Assembly: GCA_951813545.1 (NCBI GenBank)
Contig: OX638352.1
Coordinates: forward strand, 5,055,966 to 5,119,965
Direction of reading: 5' to 3'
DNA: 64,000 bases
Source: an uncultured Poribacteria bacterium
Lineage (GTDB): Bacteria; Poribacteria; WGA-4E; WGA-3G
In this document: positions 35,580 to 44,088 of the stretch, piece by piece
Layout of the letters: the number at the start of each line of letters is the position of its first letter
Numbering within the stretch: position 1 is the first letter of the stretch
The notes under the pieces: model-generated
The model's input: only the letters and a program-made list of their open reading frames with translations
Told to the model about the DNA's origin: nothing
The model's database searches: none
Translations under genes and position numbers: made by a program

Positions 35580-35608
35580 TTGCTATTTCCCGTGTAATAG
35601 GGTAGAAT
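35580..35608 (+). promoter_or_regulatory. Putative promoter of the 35716 lipoprotein
   Basis: TTGCTA (35580-35585) and TAGAAT (35603-35608) are 17 bases apart, about 107 bases before the ATG. Confidence 0.45.
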
Positions 35609-35715
35609 TTCGCGGAAAGTCAACAACCGCTGTGTTGAATCTGAATACTTCACATTGGAGGTTCTCCCAGACACTTCAAACTATGATACCCCGCTCGAGG
35701 AAAGGAGAATAAATC

Positions 35716-36450
35716 ATGAAACACGTTGTGCTAACAACACTATTTTTCCTAATTTCTGGAATTACCTATGTTGGGTGTCACATGCCATTAGATATGGAGC
35801 CTTCGACGGAAAAATATACTGGGCATCAAACTGTTGAAGACCTTACGGCGGCGTTTGATGCGAGATATAATTCTCAAACAGGAAAAACACAGTGGACTAC
35901 CACTTTAAAGACATCTTCTGGCGAAAAACGCCACCTTGAGTTTACACTGGCACATATAGATGCCAAATATCCTCGTGAAGAATGGCTTCAGATGCTTCTC
36001 AACAAAGGTATCACGATAGAAAGTTTCAAGGCTTACAACGGATACCTCAATATACGCTCGGATCTGATCTTGAAAGAATTTCACACCAAAAATGATTGGG
36101 AAAGAGAGGATTGGGAAACCATTAAAGCGAGTTATATCGACACACAAATCCAGGAGTATCAAGATAAGCGAGTCAACCGAGAGGAAAATTGGGTTGTGTT
36201 AGGTGAAAACAGATTACCCATTATTCCGGGGAGAATGTATGTCCAAAAAACTGAATCAGGGTCCCGCATCTGGCATACGACAAGTTCTATATCAAAATCG
36301 TGGGATGGAAAGATAGCAATCCACTCGGTTGAGGGTCCGGAACTGTCTGAGAAACAGAAGTTTGATCTTTTGAATAACGGAGTGGAACCGGTGGGATGGA
36401 AAGTTGTGTATTTGGATGAAAAAGGGAATCGCATCCACCAAGACAGATAA
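35716..36450 (+). CDS. Lipoprotein with third copy of the KYPR-WLQMLL domain
   Basis: This 244-residue lipoprotein has a leader ending in lipobox YVGC with C21. Residues 38-150 contain a single copy of the unit seen twice in the 33137 gene: TVEDLTAAFDARYN, a hairpin, KYPREEWLQMLLNKGITI (84-101), AYNGYLNIRSDL and EDWETIKASYI. Its last 90 residues differ from the double-unit protein and contain no recognised motif. It is separated from its relative by the convergent Cache lipoprotein, so duplication was probably followed by insertion or inversion. A clear GAAAGGAG ribosome site precedes it. Confidence 0.78.
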   Translation: MKHVVLTTLFFLISGITYVGCHMPLDMEPSTEKYTGHQTVEDLTAAFDARYNSQTGKTQWTTTLKTSSGEKRHLEFTLAHIDAKYPREEWLQMLLNKGITIESFKAYNGYLNIRSDLILKEFHTKNDWEREDWETIKASYIDTQIQEYQDKRVNREENWVVLGENRLPIIPGRMYVQKTESGSRIWHTTSSISKSWDGKIAIHSVEGPELSEKQKFDLLNNGVEPVGWKVVYLDEKGNRIHQDR

Positions 36451-36670
36451 ATTGAAACTGAAAATTTACGTTTTTGATCCTCATAAAAGTTGGAAAGTTG
36501 GAAGTTGGGAAGTTAGGAAGATAGCAAACACGGCGTTTCTCACAGTCTTTCTATTTTCCAACTTTTCTGAAAACCTAAAATTTGTTTCTTAATATTGCTT
36601 AGAATGTAAATTAACGCAAGTTGCCACCTATGATAGACATAGCACTCCGCTGGAGTGCGGTTGCGTCAAT
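36451..36670. other. Short low-complexity intergenic stretch
   Basis: A GTTGGAAAGTTGG-type run (about 36489-36518) and its partial complement near 36553 could form an imperfect hairpin. A short palindrome ACTCCGCTGGAGT is near 36645. No gene is supported. Confidence 0.45.
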
Positions 36671-36920
36671 ATGCCATTTTCTATAGACATATCACCCCTC
36701 TGGGGTGTAGAAAGTGCCTTAAACCCTTTCCATAATGTACGAAATCTGTGAGTAGCAACTTGGGTTAAATTAACAGAAAAGATCGGAGATTCACAATGCC
36801 ATTTTCTATAGACATATCACCCCTCTGGGGTGTAGAAAGTGCCTTAAACCCTTTCCATAATGCATGAAATCTGTGAGTAGCAACTTGGGTTAAATTAACA
36901 GAAAAGATCGGAGATTCACA
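36671..36920. repeat. 125-bp tandem duplication before the aminotransferase
   Basis: Two direct copies (36671-36795 and 36796-36920) differ at only a few bases near GTACG/GCATG. Each contains the palindrome CACCCCTCTGGGGTG, a GGTTAAAT tract and a GATCGGAGATTCACA ribosome-site region that leads into an ATG. The true gene start is the ATG at the end of the second copy; in the first, the same site reads into a 23-codon open frame starting at 36796. Confidence 0.9.
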
Positions 36921-38149
36921 TGTCCAACCAACTGGCAATTTCAGGCGGTACACCTGTCCGTGACATAGAAAGCGAACCGTGGCCCTCATGGCCCCTCACT
37001 ACAACCGAGGAGTGGGAATCAAAAGTCGAACCGTTGCTTCGGGAAGTGTACCTGAGTGGTAACGAAGGCTCCGGTGGCACGATGATTGAGCGTTTTGGAG
37101 AACAGTATGCGCAGTATTCTGGGACAAACTACGCGCTCTTCATGCCACACGGCACCGATTCAATCAGTGCTGCCTTAGCCGGTGCACTGGATCTCGACGG
37201 ATTTAGCGATGGCGGAGAGGTTATCGTCCCGAACTATACATTCGTAGCAACCGCGAGCGCAGTGTTAGAACGGCGATGTACTGTGGTGTTTGTAGATATT
37301 TCACCAGAGACATTTACGATTGACCCAGCAAGTATTGAACCCGCTATTGGTCCAGAAACCCGTGCGATCCTACCTGTTCATCTCGGTGGTCATCCAGCAG
37401 ATATGGGAGCATTACGAGAGATTGCCCAACGTCACCAACTTGCGATTATTGAGGACTGCGCGCAGGCACACGGGGCAGAATATCAGACGAAAAAGGTTGG
37501 ATCTCTCGGTGATGTCGGTGCATTTAGCTTCCAAGCATCAAAAAATTTGACATCCGGCGAAGGTGGCATGGTCACGACCAACGACAAGGACATTCACGAC
37601 CGAGTCTGCGCCTTCATGAACGTGGGACGTGCTCCCGGTGGAGCGAGATGGGAATATCCACGACTCGGATGGAACTACCGTCCCTCAGAATATCTCGCGG
37701 CGATATTACACGTGCGGTTGGAACTATTGGAAGCACAAACCGATCTCCGCAACCGAAACGCCGCTTATCTTTCCAACGCCCTGGAAGCGATCAACGGTAT
37801 CACACCGCCAGACCTCGCCCCATGGGTTACGAAACACGGGTATCACCTCTATTGCCTGCAGTACGATTCTAAAGGCTTCGGGGGCAAATCGCGACAGGAA
37901 TTTGTGGACGCACTTTCTGCTGAAGGCATTCCATGCTCCATCGGTTACCGTTCCCCACTTTCGCAGGAGCCAGGAATGGCATACGTCGCGAAGAAATATC
38001 CCCACCTCATCCGATCGTTGCCTTGCCCAAATGCGGCATTCGTCTGTGAACAGAGCGTGTGGCTCTTCCAAAACCTTCTCCTTGGCTCGGAAAAGGATAT
38101 GGGTCAGATTGTGGAGGCTATCGCCAAGATTCATGAGGCATGGCGTTGA
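36920..38149 (+). CDS. DegT/DnrJ/EryC1/StrS-family PLP aminotransferase
   Basis: This 409-residue PLP enzyme of the DegT/StrS type makes amino sugars or related compounds from keto-sugars. The Schiff-base lysine lies in FSFQASKNLTSGEGG, the conserved aspartate in AIIEDCAQAHGAEY, and the N-terminal substrate loop in GSGGTMIERFGEQYAQY. The late SIGYRSPLSQEPGMAY matches the family's second-half dimer region. It lies alone on its strand run, followed by the DCC1-LMF1 gene 62 bases downstream. The substrate is not known. It is preceded by a 125-bp tandem duplication of its own leader. Confidence 0.9.
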   Translation: MSNQLAISGGTPVRDIESEPWPSWPLTTTEEWESKVEPLLREVYLSGNEGSGGTMIERFGEQYAQYSGTNYALFMPHGTDSISAALAGALDLDGFSDGGEVIVPNYTFVATASAVLERRCTVVFVDISPETFTIDPASIEPAIGPETRAILPVHLGGHPADMGALREIAQRHQLAIIEDCAQAHGAEYQTKKVGSLGDVGAFSFQASKNLTSGEGGMVTTNDKDIHDRVCAFMNVGRAPGGARWEYPRLGWNYRPSEYLAAILHVRLELLEAQTDLRNRNAAYLSNALEAINGITPPDLAPWVTKHGYHLYCLQYDSKGFGGKSRQEFVDALSAEGIPCSIGYRSPLSQEPGMAYVAKKYPHLIRSLPCPNAAFVCEQSVWLFQNLLLGSEKDMGQIVEAIAKIHEAWR

Positions 38150-38211
38150 ACTTCTCCGGATGTTCAGCACAAAGTGTGTGAAGGATTGGGCAAATCTCGT
38201 CGGGAATTTTG

Positions 38212-40023
38212 ATGCAATCACGCAGCAGCAAACCGCTCCTTGTCTACGATAACACCTGCGAATTTTGTCGATATTGGATCGCTCAGTGGCAGCACGCTAC
38301 CGGCGACCAAGTTGACTACGCACCGTATCAAGAGGTAGCAGCAGACTTCCCAGAGATACCGCTTTCAGCATTCGAGAACTCAGTCCAATTAATTCTCCAG
38401 AATGGAACGGTTTTGAGCGGGGCGGAGGCTGTCCTGCGCGCTTTGAACAAAGGTTCCCTCCTTTGGTGCTATTACCGTCTGCCCGGTTTCGCCAACGTGT
38501 CCGAAGGAATCTACCGTCTTATTGCACAGCACCGTCCGTTTTTCTCTGCCCTGACGCGCTGGTTTTGGGGAACACACACCGAGAGAACGACGTTCTACCT
38601 GTCGCGTTGGCTCTTTCTCCGCGGACTCGGTTGTATCTACCTCATCGCCTTTTTGTCCTTGTGGGTGCAGATTCATGGGCTTGTTGGCAGCAACGGCATC
38701 CTACCAGCAGGGCAGTATTTGGAGGCTGTCCATCAGCAAATCGGGACAGAAGGTTACTACCTTGTTCCAACACTGTTCTGGTTGAACCCGTCAGATGCCT
38801 TCCTCCATTTCTTATGTGCAGGCGGCGTTGTGCTGTCTTTGGTCTTAATCGCAGGCTTCGTTCCACCATTTGCTTTAGTCGGCTTGTGGATGTTCTATCT
38901 GTCGCTTGTGACAGTGGGACAAGTTTTTCTGAGTTTCCAATGGGATGTCCTGCTCTTAGAAGCGGGTTTTCTGGCAATCTTTTTCGCTCCGCTGCAAATT
39001 CGTGAGACATTCACACGAGCGTCTCAATCCTCCGCTGCGTTTCTGTGGCTATTCCGTTGGCTCCTATTCCGCCTGATGTTTGCCTCTGGATTTGTTAAAA
39101 TCGCCAGTGATGAGGTGTGGCGAAACCTTACTGCCCTCAACTTTCATTATGAAACACAACCTTTGCCGACATGGTTCGGATGGTATGCCCATCAGTTACC
39201 TGAATGGTTCCACAAAGCCTCAACTATCGGTATGTTCGCGGCAGAGTTGGTTGTCCCATTTTTGATCTTCGCCCCGCGACGCTTACGAACTTTGGGATGT
39301 GTTGGACTGATTGCGCTACAAGTACTCATCATCCTGACAGGGAACTACTGCTTTTTCAACCTGCTGACCCTCGTGCTGTGCCTCTTACTCATCGACGATG
39401 CAACATGGAAAGGAATGCTCTCAAAGCGGTTTATGCCGACCATCCACGCAGTCGAACAGTCGCCTCGCCGATATAGACGTATCGGCATAGCAGTAGCAGC
39501 AACGCTCCTCTTCCTGCTAAGCGGCATCCGATTCGGTGGACAACTCTTCAGAACGGTACAACTCCCTGACGTTGCATGGACTGCGCCATTTCGGAGTGTG
39601 AACACCTACGGTCTCTTTGCAGATATGACGGAATCTCGCCCAGAAATTATCGTTGAAGGCAGCAATGATCGGATAACGTGGAAAACTTACCAGTTTCGGT
39701 GGAAACCGGGGAATCTGAAAGCTGCCCCTAAATGGGTTGCGCCACATCAACCACGGCTTGATTGGCAGATGTGGTTCGCTGCCCTCCAAGGCAGCTATCA
39801 AAATACACCCTGGTTTCTCCATTTCATGGGAGCATTGTTACAAGGCAAACCTGAAGTGCTACAGTTGTTGGCAGAAAACCCGTTCCCAGAATCACCGCCA
39901 CGTTATGTCCGAGCAACCCTTTATGATTATAGTTTTACAAACCCTACTACAAAACGTTCAGAAGGAACGTGGTGGTCCCGCGAATGGAAAGGAATTTATT
40001 GCCCCGTCATTTCACTTCGATAG
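38212..40023 (+). CDS. DCC1-like thiol oxidoreductase fused to lipase maturation factor
   Basis: This 603-residue protein has an N-terminal DCC1/DUF393 thioredoxin-like domain (about 8-115) with the CxxC pair in YDNTCEFCRYW. From about residue 130 it is a multi-helix membrane protein of the lipase maturation factor 1 (LMF1) family with FLRGLGCIYLIAFLSLW, FLSFQWDVLLLEAGFLAIFFAP and FRLMFASGFVKIASDEVW, and a large soluble tail with RLDWQMWFAALQG. LMF1 assists lipase folding in animals; bacterial forms are not well studied. A link between thiol oxidation and LMF1 is inferred from the fusion. An ATG at 38212 is preferred over TTG at 38209. Confidence 0.85.
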   Translation: MQSRSSKPLLVYDNTCEFCRYWIAQWQHATGDQVDYAPYQEVAADFPEIPLSAFENSVQLILQNGTVLSGAEAVLRALNKGSLLWCYYRLPGFANVSEGIYRLIAQHRPFFSALTRWFWGTHTERTTFYLSRWLFLRGLGCIYLIAFLSLWVQIHGLVGSNGILPAGQYLEAVHQQIGTEGYYLVPTLFWLNPSDAFLHFLCAGGVVLSLVLIAGFVPPFALVGLWMFYLSLVTVGQVFLSFQWDVLLLEAGFLAIFFAPLQIRETFTRASQSSAAFLWLFRWLLFRLMFASGFVKIASDEVWRNLTALNFHYETQPLPTWFGWYAHQLPEWFHKASTIGMFAAELVVPFLIFAPRRLRTLGCVGLIALQVLIILTGNYCFFNLLTLVLCLLLIDDATWKGMLSKRFMPTIHAVEQSPRRYRRIGIAVAATLLFLLSGIRFGGQLFRTVQLPDVAWTAPFRSVNTYGLFADMTESRPEIIVEGSNDRITWKTYQFRWKPGNLKAAPKWVAPHQPRLDWQMWFAALQGSYQNTPWFLHFMGALLQGKPEVLQLLAENPFPESPPRYVRATLYDYSFTNPTTKRSEGTWWSREWKGIYCPVISLR

Positions 40024-40064
40024 GAAAGTAACAGGCACACCGATGTGTTATCCAATTTCACGAA

Positions 40065-40184
40065 TTATAGTAAAACCTACAATTAGTTAGACATTGCGGA
40101 AGGGCGAGGATACAATCCTCGCCAGCGGTGGTGAGAGTTCTTATTGCTAAACAACTGTCTACATATTTTCAGGTTTTACCATAA
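40065..40184. mobile_element. 120-bp inverted-repeat element, copy A
   Basis: The ends are TTATAGTAAAACCT (40065-40078) and AGGTTTTACCATAA (40171-40184), inverted with one mismatch. In the middle lies a GC palindrome, GGCGAGGATACAATCCTCGCC as a pattern (about 40098-40118). A second full copy is at 57857-57977 and a degenerate one at about 59650-59744. There is no coding capacity, and no clear target duplication was established. Confidence 0.75.
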
Positions 40185-40196
40185 ATAGGAGAATTT

Positions 40197-40967
40197 ATGC
40201 CCAGTCAATTTTTAACGGTTGCTCTGGAAGCAGCCAAAAACGCCGAAGAAATTATCACATCTTACTATACCGACGATGCAATAAAGGTCGAAATGAAAGA
40301 GGACGAAACGCCGGTCACACTTGCCGATAGAGGGGCGGAAAAAGCCATCCGTGAAACCATCAAACAGGCATTTCCCGACCACGGATTTTTAGGTGAAGAA
40401 TATGGCATCGAAGAAGGGGATTCACCTTATGTCTGGATCATCGACCCAATTGATGCAACTAAGAATTACATCCGTAAAATCCCAATTTTCGGCACGCAGA
40501 TTGCGTTGATGAAAGGCGAAGAACTTATCCTCGGCGTTTCCAATGCGCCACTTTTGAACGAACGCCTCTATGCTGAAGCAGGCGAGGGTGCTTTCCTCAA
40601 CGGCGAACCGATAACTGTTTCCAATGTGACGCAACCCAAAGACGCAATGGTATGCCACGGTGGACTGAAATGGTTCGTAGAGAAAGGCACCTTCCCCGGC
40701 ATCTACAACCTTATCACTGACGCTGCACGCACCAGAGGATTCGGCGACTTCTACATGTATCACCTCGTGGCTTCTGCGAGAGCAGATGCTGTCGTTGAAG
40801 CGGCGATTAGTATCTGGGACATCGCTGCCATCACTGTTATTGTGCAGGAAGCCGGTGGGAAGGTAACGGATATACAAGGACAAGCCATCACGAAAGAAAC
40901 TGCTTCATTAGTAGCGACAAATGGGGTTTTGCATAACACAGTATTGGACTATTTTAAGGATGCCTAA
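40197..40967 (+). CDS. Inositol monophosphatase-like phosphatase
   Basis: This 256-residue FIG-superfamily phosphatase acts on a sugar phosphate or histidinol phosphate. The metal-binding motifs are GFLGEEYG (E of GEE), WIIDPIDATKNY and the late ISIWDIAA. The central motif reads DPIDAT where most IMPases have DPIDGT. The N-terminus ETPVTLADRGAEKAI is typical. The HisN/ImpC branch is a possible alternative to inositol phosphatase. The ATG follows TAGGAGAATTT and begins just past the inverted-repeat element at 40065. Confidence 0.87.
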   Translation: MPSQFLTVALEAAKNAEEIITSYYTDDAIKVEMKEDETPVTLADRGAEKAIRETIKQAFPDHGFLGEEYGIEEGDSPYVWIIDPIDATKNYIRKIPIFGTQIALMKGEELILGVSNAPLLNERLYAEAGEGAFLNGEPITVSNVTQPKDAMVCHGGLKWFVEKGTFPGIYNLITDAARTRGFGDFYMYHLVASARADAVVEAAISIWDIAAITVIVQEAGGKVTDIQGQAITKETASLVATNGVLHNTVLDYFKDA

Positions 40968-40996
40968 TCACAGAACCCGTAATGTTTAGCAGCCTA

Positions 40997-41887
40997 CTAC
41001 CAAAAGGTTCGGGCAAGTTTTGTCGAATCAATTCCGGGACCAATGGAGAACAGCATATCTACCCATTCTGTCGGTTCAAGTGTGTAACCGAGTGAACGAA
41101 GTGGGTCTTCATATCTACTGCCGACAGCAGTTTGCCACGCGCGAGGTGCGGAAATCGCTGCCTGCACCGATGTAACAACTTGCATCGGGTCTTCGTCCGG
41201 CACCATTGGGTCCTGAATTAATCCTTGTGGACGATGTTCTGAGGGGTTATCCCATTTCGCATAACCGACGATGTTTGTTCCGCGACGTAAAGCGCGGTAC
41301 TGCTTGATATTGTATTGATGCACCTCTGGGTACTTATCATTCCAATAAACTGGGAAATTCTGACTCGCCCACCTTTTTTTTACTTGATGCAAGATATCGA
41401 AATCTTCAGGGGTCACCTCTGCCCATTTCAGTAGAGAAGAATTGGGACGTGGTGAGAGCTCTGTTCGCAACTCTCTGGTAACCTCTTGATAGCCGACCCT
41501 CCAATACAATCGATAGGCTTCTGCAGTCTCGACGTAGAGAATGCCTCCGCGATAACCTTTTTTTTCAAAGTATGCATTTAGGTCTTGCATCAAGCGGGTT
41601 GCGATACCTTGACGACGCATGTCAGGAGCAACAAACATCACGGTTACCATCCCGAAATCCTGACTCCGCCCCTCAACAAATAGGTAAGTGTGCGAGCCAA
41701 ATACATGTCCAACAACCCTTTCACCAACTAATGCCAAACGAATCCCTTCCGGTTCAAGACCGGGACCGCTAAACTTCCTTTGATAGTAGTCTCTGGTGAT
41801 ACCAAATTGTTCGTCTTGCAAAAACAACTCCAAAATCGCGTCATCATCGCCCGGTTACCAGTGTCTGTAAGTAATCGGACTACGCAT
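40997..41887 (-). pseudogene. GNAT acetyltransferase copy 1, nonsense codon
   Basis: This is the last of three tandem GNAT genes. From the ATG at 41887 the frame reads MRSPITYRHW and then meets TAA at 41857-41855, where the neighbour copy has a Gln codon. The rest of the frame is intact and encodes the same architecture, with MRRQGIATRLM (acetyl-CoA motif) and the PSEHRPQGLIQDPMVPDEDP block. No ATG rescues the frame; only a TTG at 41833 could. One base change explains the defect, so it is a recent pseudogene or a sequencing error. Confidence 0.8.
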
Positions 41888-41922
41888 TATGTCTCCTCTA
41901 ATTTTTTAACTATCTATCAATT

Positions 41923-42810
41923 TTACCACCAAGCGGTACGGTGATATCCTGTTAAATCTATATCTTGACCAAAGGATGAAAGCATTATAACGGTTGTTGT
42001 GGGTTCAAGCGTACACCCTAATGACCGAAGTGGTGCCTCATACCTTCCGCCTTCCGCTGTTTGCCAAGTGCGGATTGTCGGTATTGCTGATTGGAGCGAT
42101 GCAATAACTTCCATCGGATCCACATCCGGCGCAATAGGGTCACGAATTAACCCATGTCGATAATATTCTGAGGGTTCATCCCATCTCGCGTAACCAACAA
42201 TATTTTGACCCTGACGTAAAACACGGTATCCACTCATAGTGTATTGATTGACTTTTAGACTTTCCCGATCGCAGCTAACAGGAAAATTCTGTTTTGCCCA
42301 CATCTCATCTAACGGAGGTAAAGCACTTAAATCGCTGAGATTCACTTCCGTCCATTTGAGTTGCGCCGAATTCTGATTTGGTAGAAGTTGCGTTTGTAAA
42401 TCTTGTGTCAATTGTTGGTAACCAACTTTCTGATACAATCGAATAGCTGCCTCTTCATCCGCATCAAGAATGCTGCCACGATACCCCTTTCTTTGGAAGT
42501 GTGCATGCAAATCTTGCATCAAGCAAGCGGCTATCCCTTGGCGACGCATATCTTGCGCAACAAAGACAGCACCTACTGTTACAAACCTTTGGCACTTGTC
42601 TTCAATGAAAAATGACCACGGTTCACTTCCCACATGACCTACGACTCTTTCATTGACAAGTGCTAAACGTATTCCTTCTGCTTCAAAGTCTGAACCCTCA
42701 AACTTATTTCTATACATGTTTTCATCAACTTGCTCAGCTGGTAACAACAACTCCAAAATTGCATCATCATCACCGGGCTGCCAATGCCTGTAAGTAATCG
42801 GACTACGCAT
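41923..42810 (-). CDS. GNAT acetyltransferase copy 2
   Basis: This 295-residue GNAT-family N-acetyltransferase starts MRSPITYRHWQPGDDDAIL with an AGGAGACATA ribosome site. The acetyl-CoA-binding motif is DMRRQGIAACLMQDLHAHF, and the following RGSILDADEEAAIRLYQKVGY gives the second GNAT motif. The C-terminal half (GYARWDEPSEYYRHGLIRDP) is shared by all three copies. An upstream ATG at 42858 is in frame but has no site. The start region and leader are nearly identical to copy 1, pointing to recent duplication. The acceptor substrate is unknown. Confidence 0.85.
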   Translation of the reverse strand: MRSPITYRHWQPGDDDAILELLLPAEQVDENMYRNKFEGSDFEAEGIRLALVNERVVGHVGSEPWSFFIEDKCQRFVTVGAVFVAQDMRRQGIAACLMQDLHAHFQRKGYRGSILDADEEAAIRLYQKVGYQQLTQDLQTQLLPNQNSAQLKWTEVNLSDLSALPPLDEMWAKQNFPVSCDRESLKVNQYTMSGYRVLRQGQNIVGYARWDEPSEYYRHGLIRDPIAPDVDPMEVIASLQSAIPTIRTWQTAEGGRYEAPLRSLGCTLEPTTTVIMLSSFGQDIDLTGYHRTAWW

Positions 42811-42874
42811 TATGTCTCCTCTAATTTTTTCACGGTAGATGTGTTTTTCACTAACCATCTATGGAATTTTACTG

Positions 42875-43762
42875 TCAATACGCGGTTCGGTGGTACCCTG
42901 TTAAGTCTATTTCCTGACCGAATGCTAAAAACATATCAACTTGCGTTGTCTGTTCAAGTGGATACGCTAAGGAACGTAGAGAACTTTCATATTTGCTTCC
43001 CTTGAAAGTTTGCCACGCACGCGGTGTGGAGATTGCTGATTGAACCGATGCGATAACTACCATAGGATCTTCATCTAGTACGATGGGATCACGAATTAAT
43101 CCGTCTGGACGGTGTGCTGAAGGCTCATCCCATTTTGCATAACCGATGATGCTTTCACCACGCCTTAACACCCGATACTGACGTATATTGAATTGATGGA
43201 CGACCGTACCTTGACCGTCCCACAAAACAGGGAAATTATACCTTGTCCATCTTTGATTCAACTGCTGTAAAGCATCCAAATCTCCAAGACTCGCTTCTGA
43301 CCATTTGAGTGACGATGAATCTTGACGTGGCGAGACTTGTGTTCGTACCTCCCTTGTAACTTCTTGATATCCAACTTTCTGATACAATTGCGCCGCTATT
43401 TCACTGTCTGTATATAGAATGCTGCCGCGATACCCTTTTCTTTGGAAGTACGCATGCAATCCATCCATCAAACGGGTAGCAATACCTCGACGGCGCATAT
43501 CCTGAGCGACACAGGCAAGTGTTACCATTCCAAATTCTTGAATCTTGCCTTCAACAAAAATCGAAGCAGATTCACCCCACACATGTCCCACAACCCTTTC
43601 ATTTACTAATGCTAAATGAACTGCCTCGGCTTCAAGATGTGAATTGTCAAACTTTTTTTGATAACGGTCCTCGCGGACCTGTTTAAATATAGGCATTAAC
43701 AATTCTAAAATAGCATCGTCATCACCGGATTGCCAATGTCTATAAATGATTTTATGGCTCAT
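42875..43762 (-). CDS. GNAT acetyltransferase copy 3
   Basis: This 295-residue GNAT protein is the first of the three in transcription order. The start MSHKIIYRHWQSGDDDAIL has an AAGGAAACGT ribosome site; an in-frame ATG 33 bases upstream lacks one. It carries DMRRRGIATRLMDGLHAYF and the C-terminal block GYAKWDEPSAHRPDGLIRDP. Its length is identical to copy 2. It differs more from copies 1 and 2 than they differ from each other. No promoter consensus is evident beyond the repeat at 43875. Confidence 0.85.
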   Translation of the reverse strand: MSHKIIYRHWQSGDDDAILELLMPIFKQVREDRYQKKFDNSHLEAEAVHLALVNERVVGHVWGESASIFVEGKIQEFGMVTLACVAQDMRRRGIATRLMDGLHAYFQRKGYRGSILYTDSEIAAQLYQKVGYQEVTREVRTQVSPRQDSSSLKWSEASLGDLDALQQLNQRWTRYNFPVLWDGQGTVVHQFNIRQYRVLRRGESIIGYAKWDEPSAHRPDGLIRDPIVLDEDPMVVIASVQSAISTPRAWQTFKGSKYESSLRSLAYPLEQTTQVDMFLAFGQEIDLTGYHRTAY

Positions 43763-43874
43763 ACGTTTCCTTGGGGTGCGAAACAGTTTACTCATCTAAT
43801 ACACAAAATGGGATGCACTTTTCTCTGGTTATGAGAAACCGAAACTCCTATTTGTCAACTATAGTCATTTAGTC

Positions 43875-43936
43875 TTAAGAAATTATCGGGTTTCGCGTCT
43901 TTTTTGGACGATCCGGAGCGGTTAGGAAACCGCTCC
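43875..43936. repeat. Second copy of the TTAAGAAATTATCGGGTTTC repeat
   Basis: The AT-rich block, then GATCCGG and the palindrome GGAGCGG-TTAGGAAA-CCGCTCC in outline (43915-43936), match the composite at 18026-18108. It lies upstream of copy 3 of the GNAT genes and of the cyclase gene on the other strand. Confidence 0.75.
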
Positions 43937-44007
43937 TACCGAGTCAGCGGTGAAAACCGGACCGAAAAACGGAAACCTAAATAGCCCTATTTGTCAACAC
44001 GATTTAT

Positions 44008-44036
44008 TTGAATAATTCAAGAGGATGTGTTATACT
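44008..44036 (+). promoter_or_regulatory. Promoter of the cyclase gene
   Basis: TTGAAT (44008-44013) and TATACT (44031-44036) are 17 bases apart, with a TGT extended -10, 52 bases before the ATG. Confidence 0.6.
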
Positions 44037-44088
44037 ACATATTAAGCCTTAGTAAGGGCAACATGTTTGTAGGAAGGAGAAATACAGA

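Noticed and set aside
36796..36867. The 23-codon frame at the start of the second leader copy as a functional peptide
   Set aside because: It arises from the tandem duplication and no conservation evidence exists; it is mentioned only as a possibility.
40997..41833. A TTG start at 41833 rescuing GNAT copy 1
   Set aside because: It would lose the first conserved residues (YRHW block), and no ribosome site precedes it; the nonsense reading is simpler.
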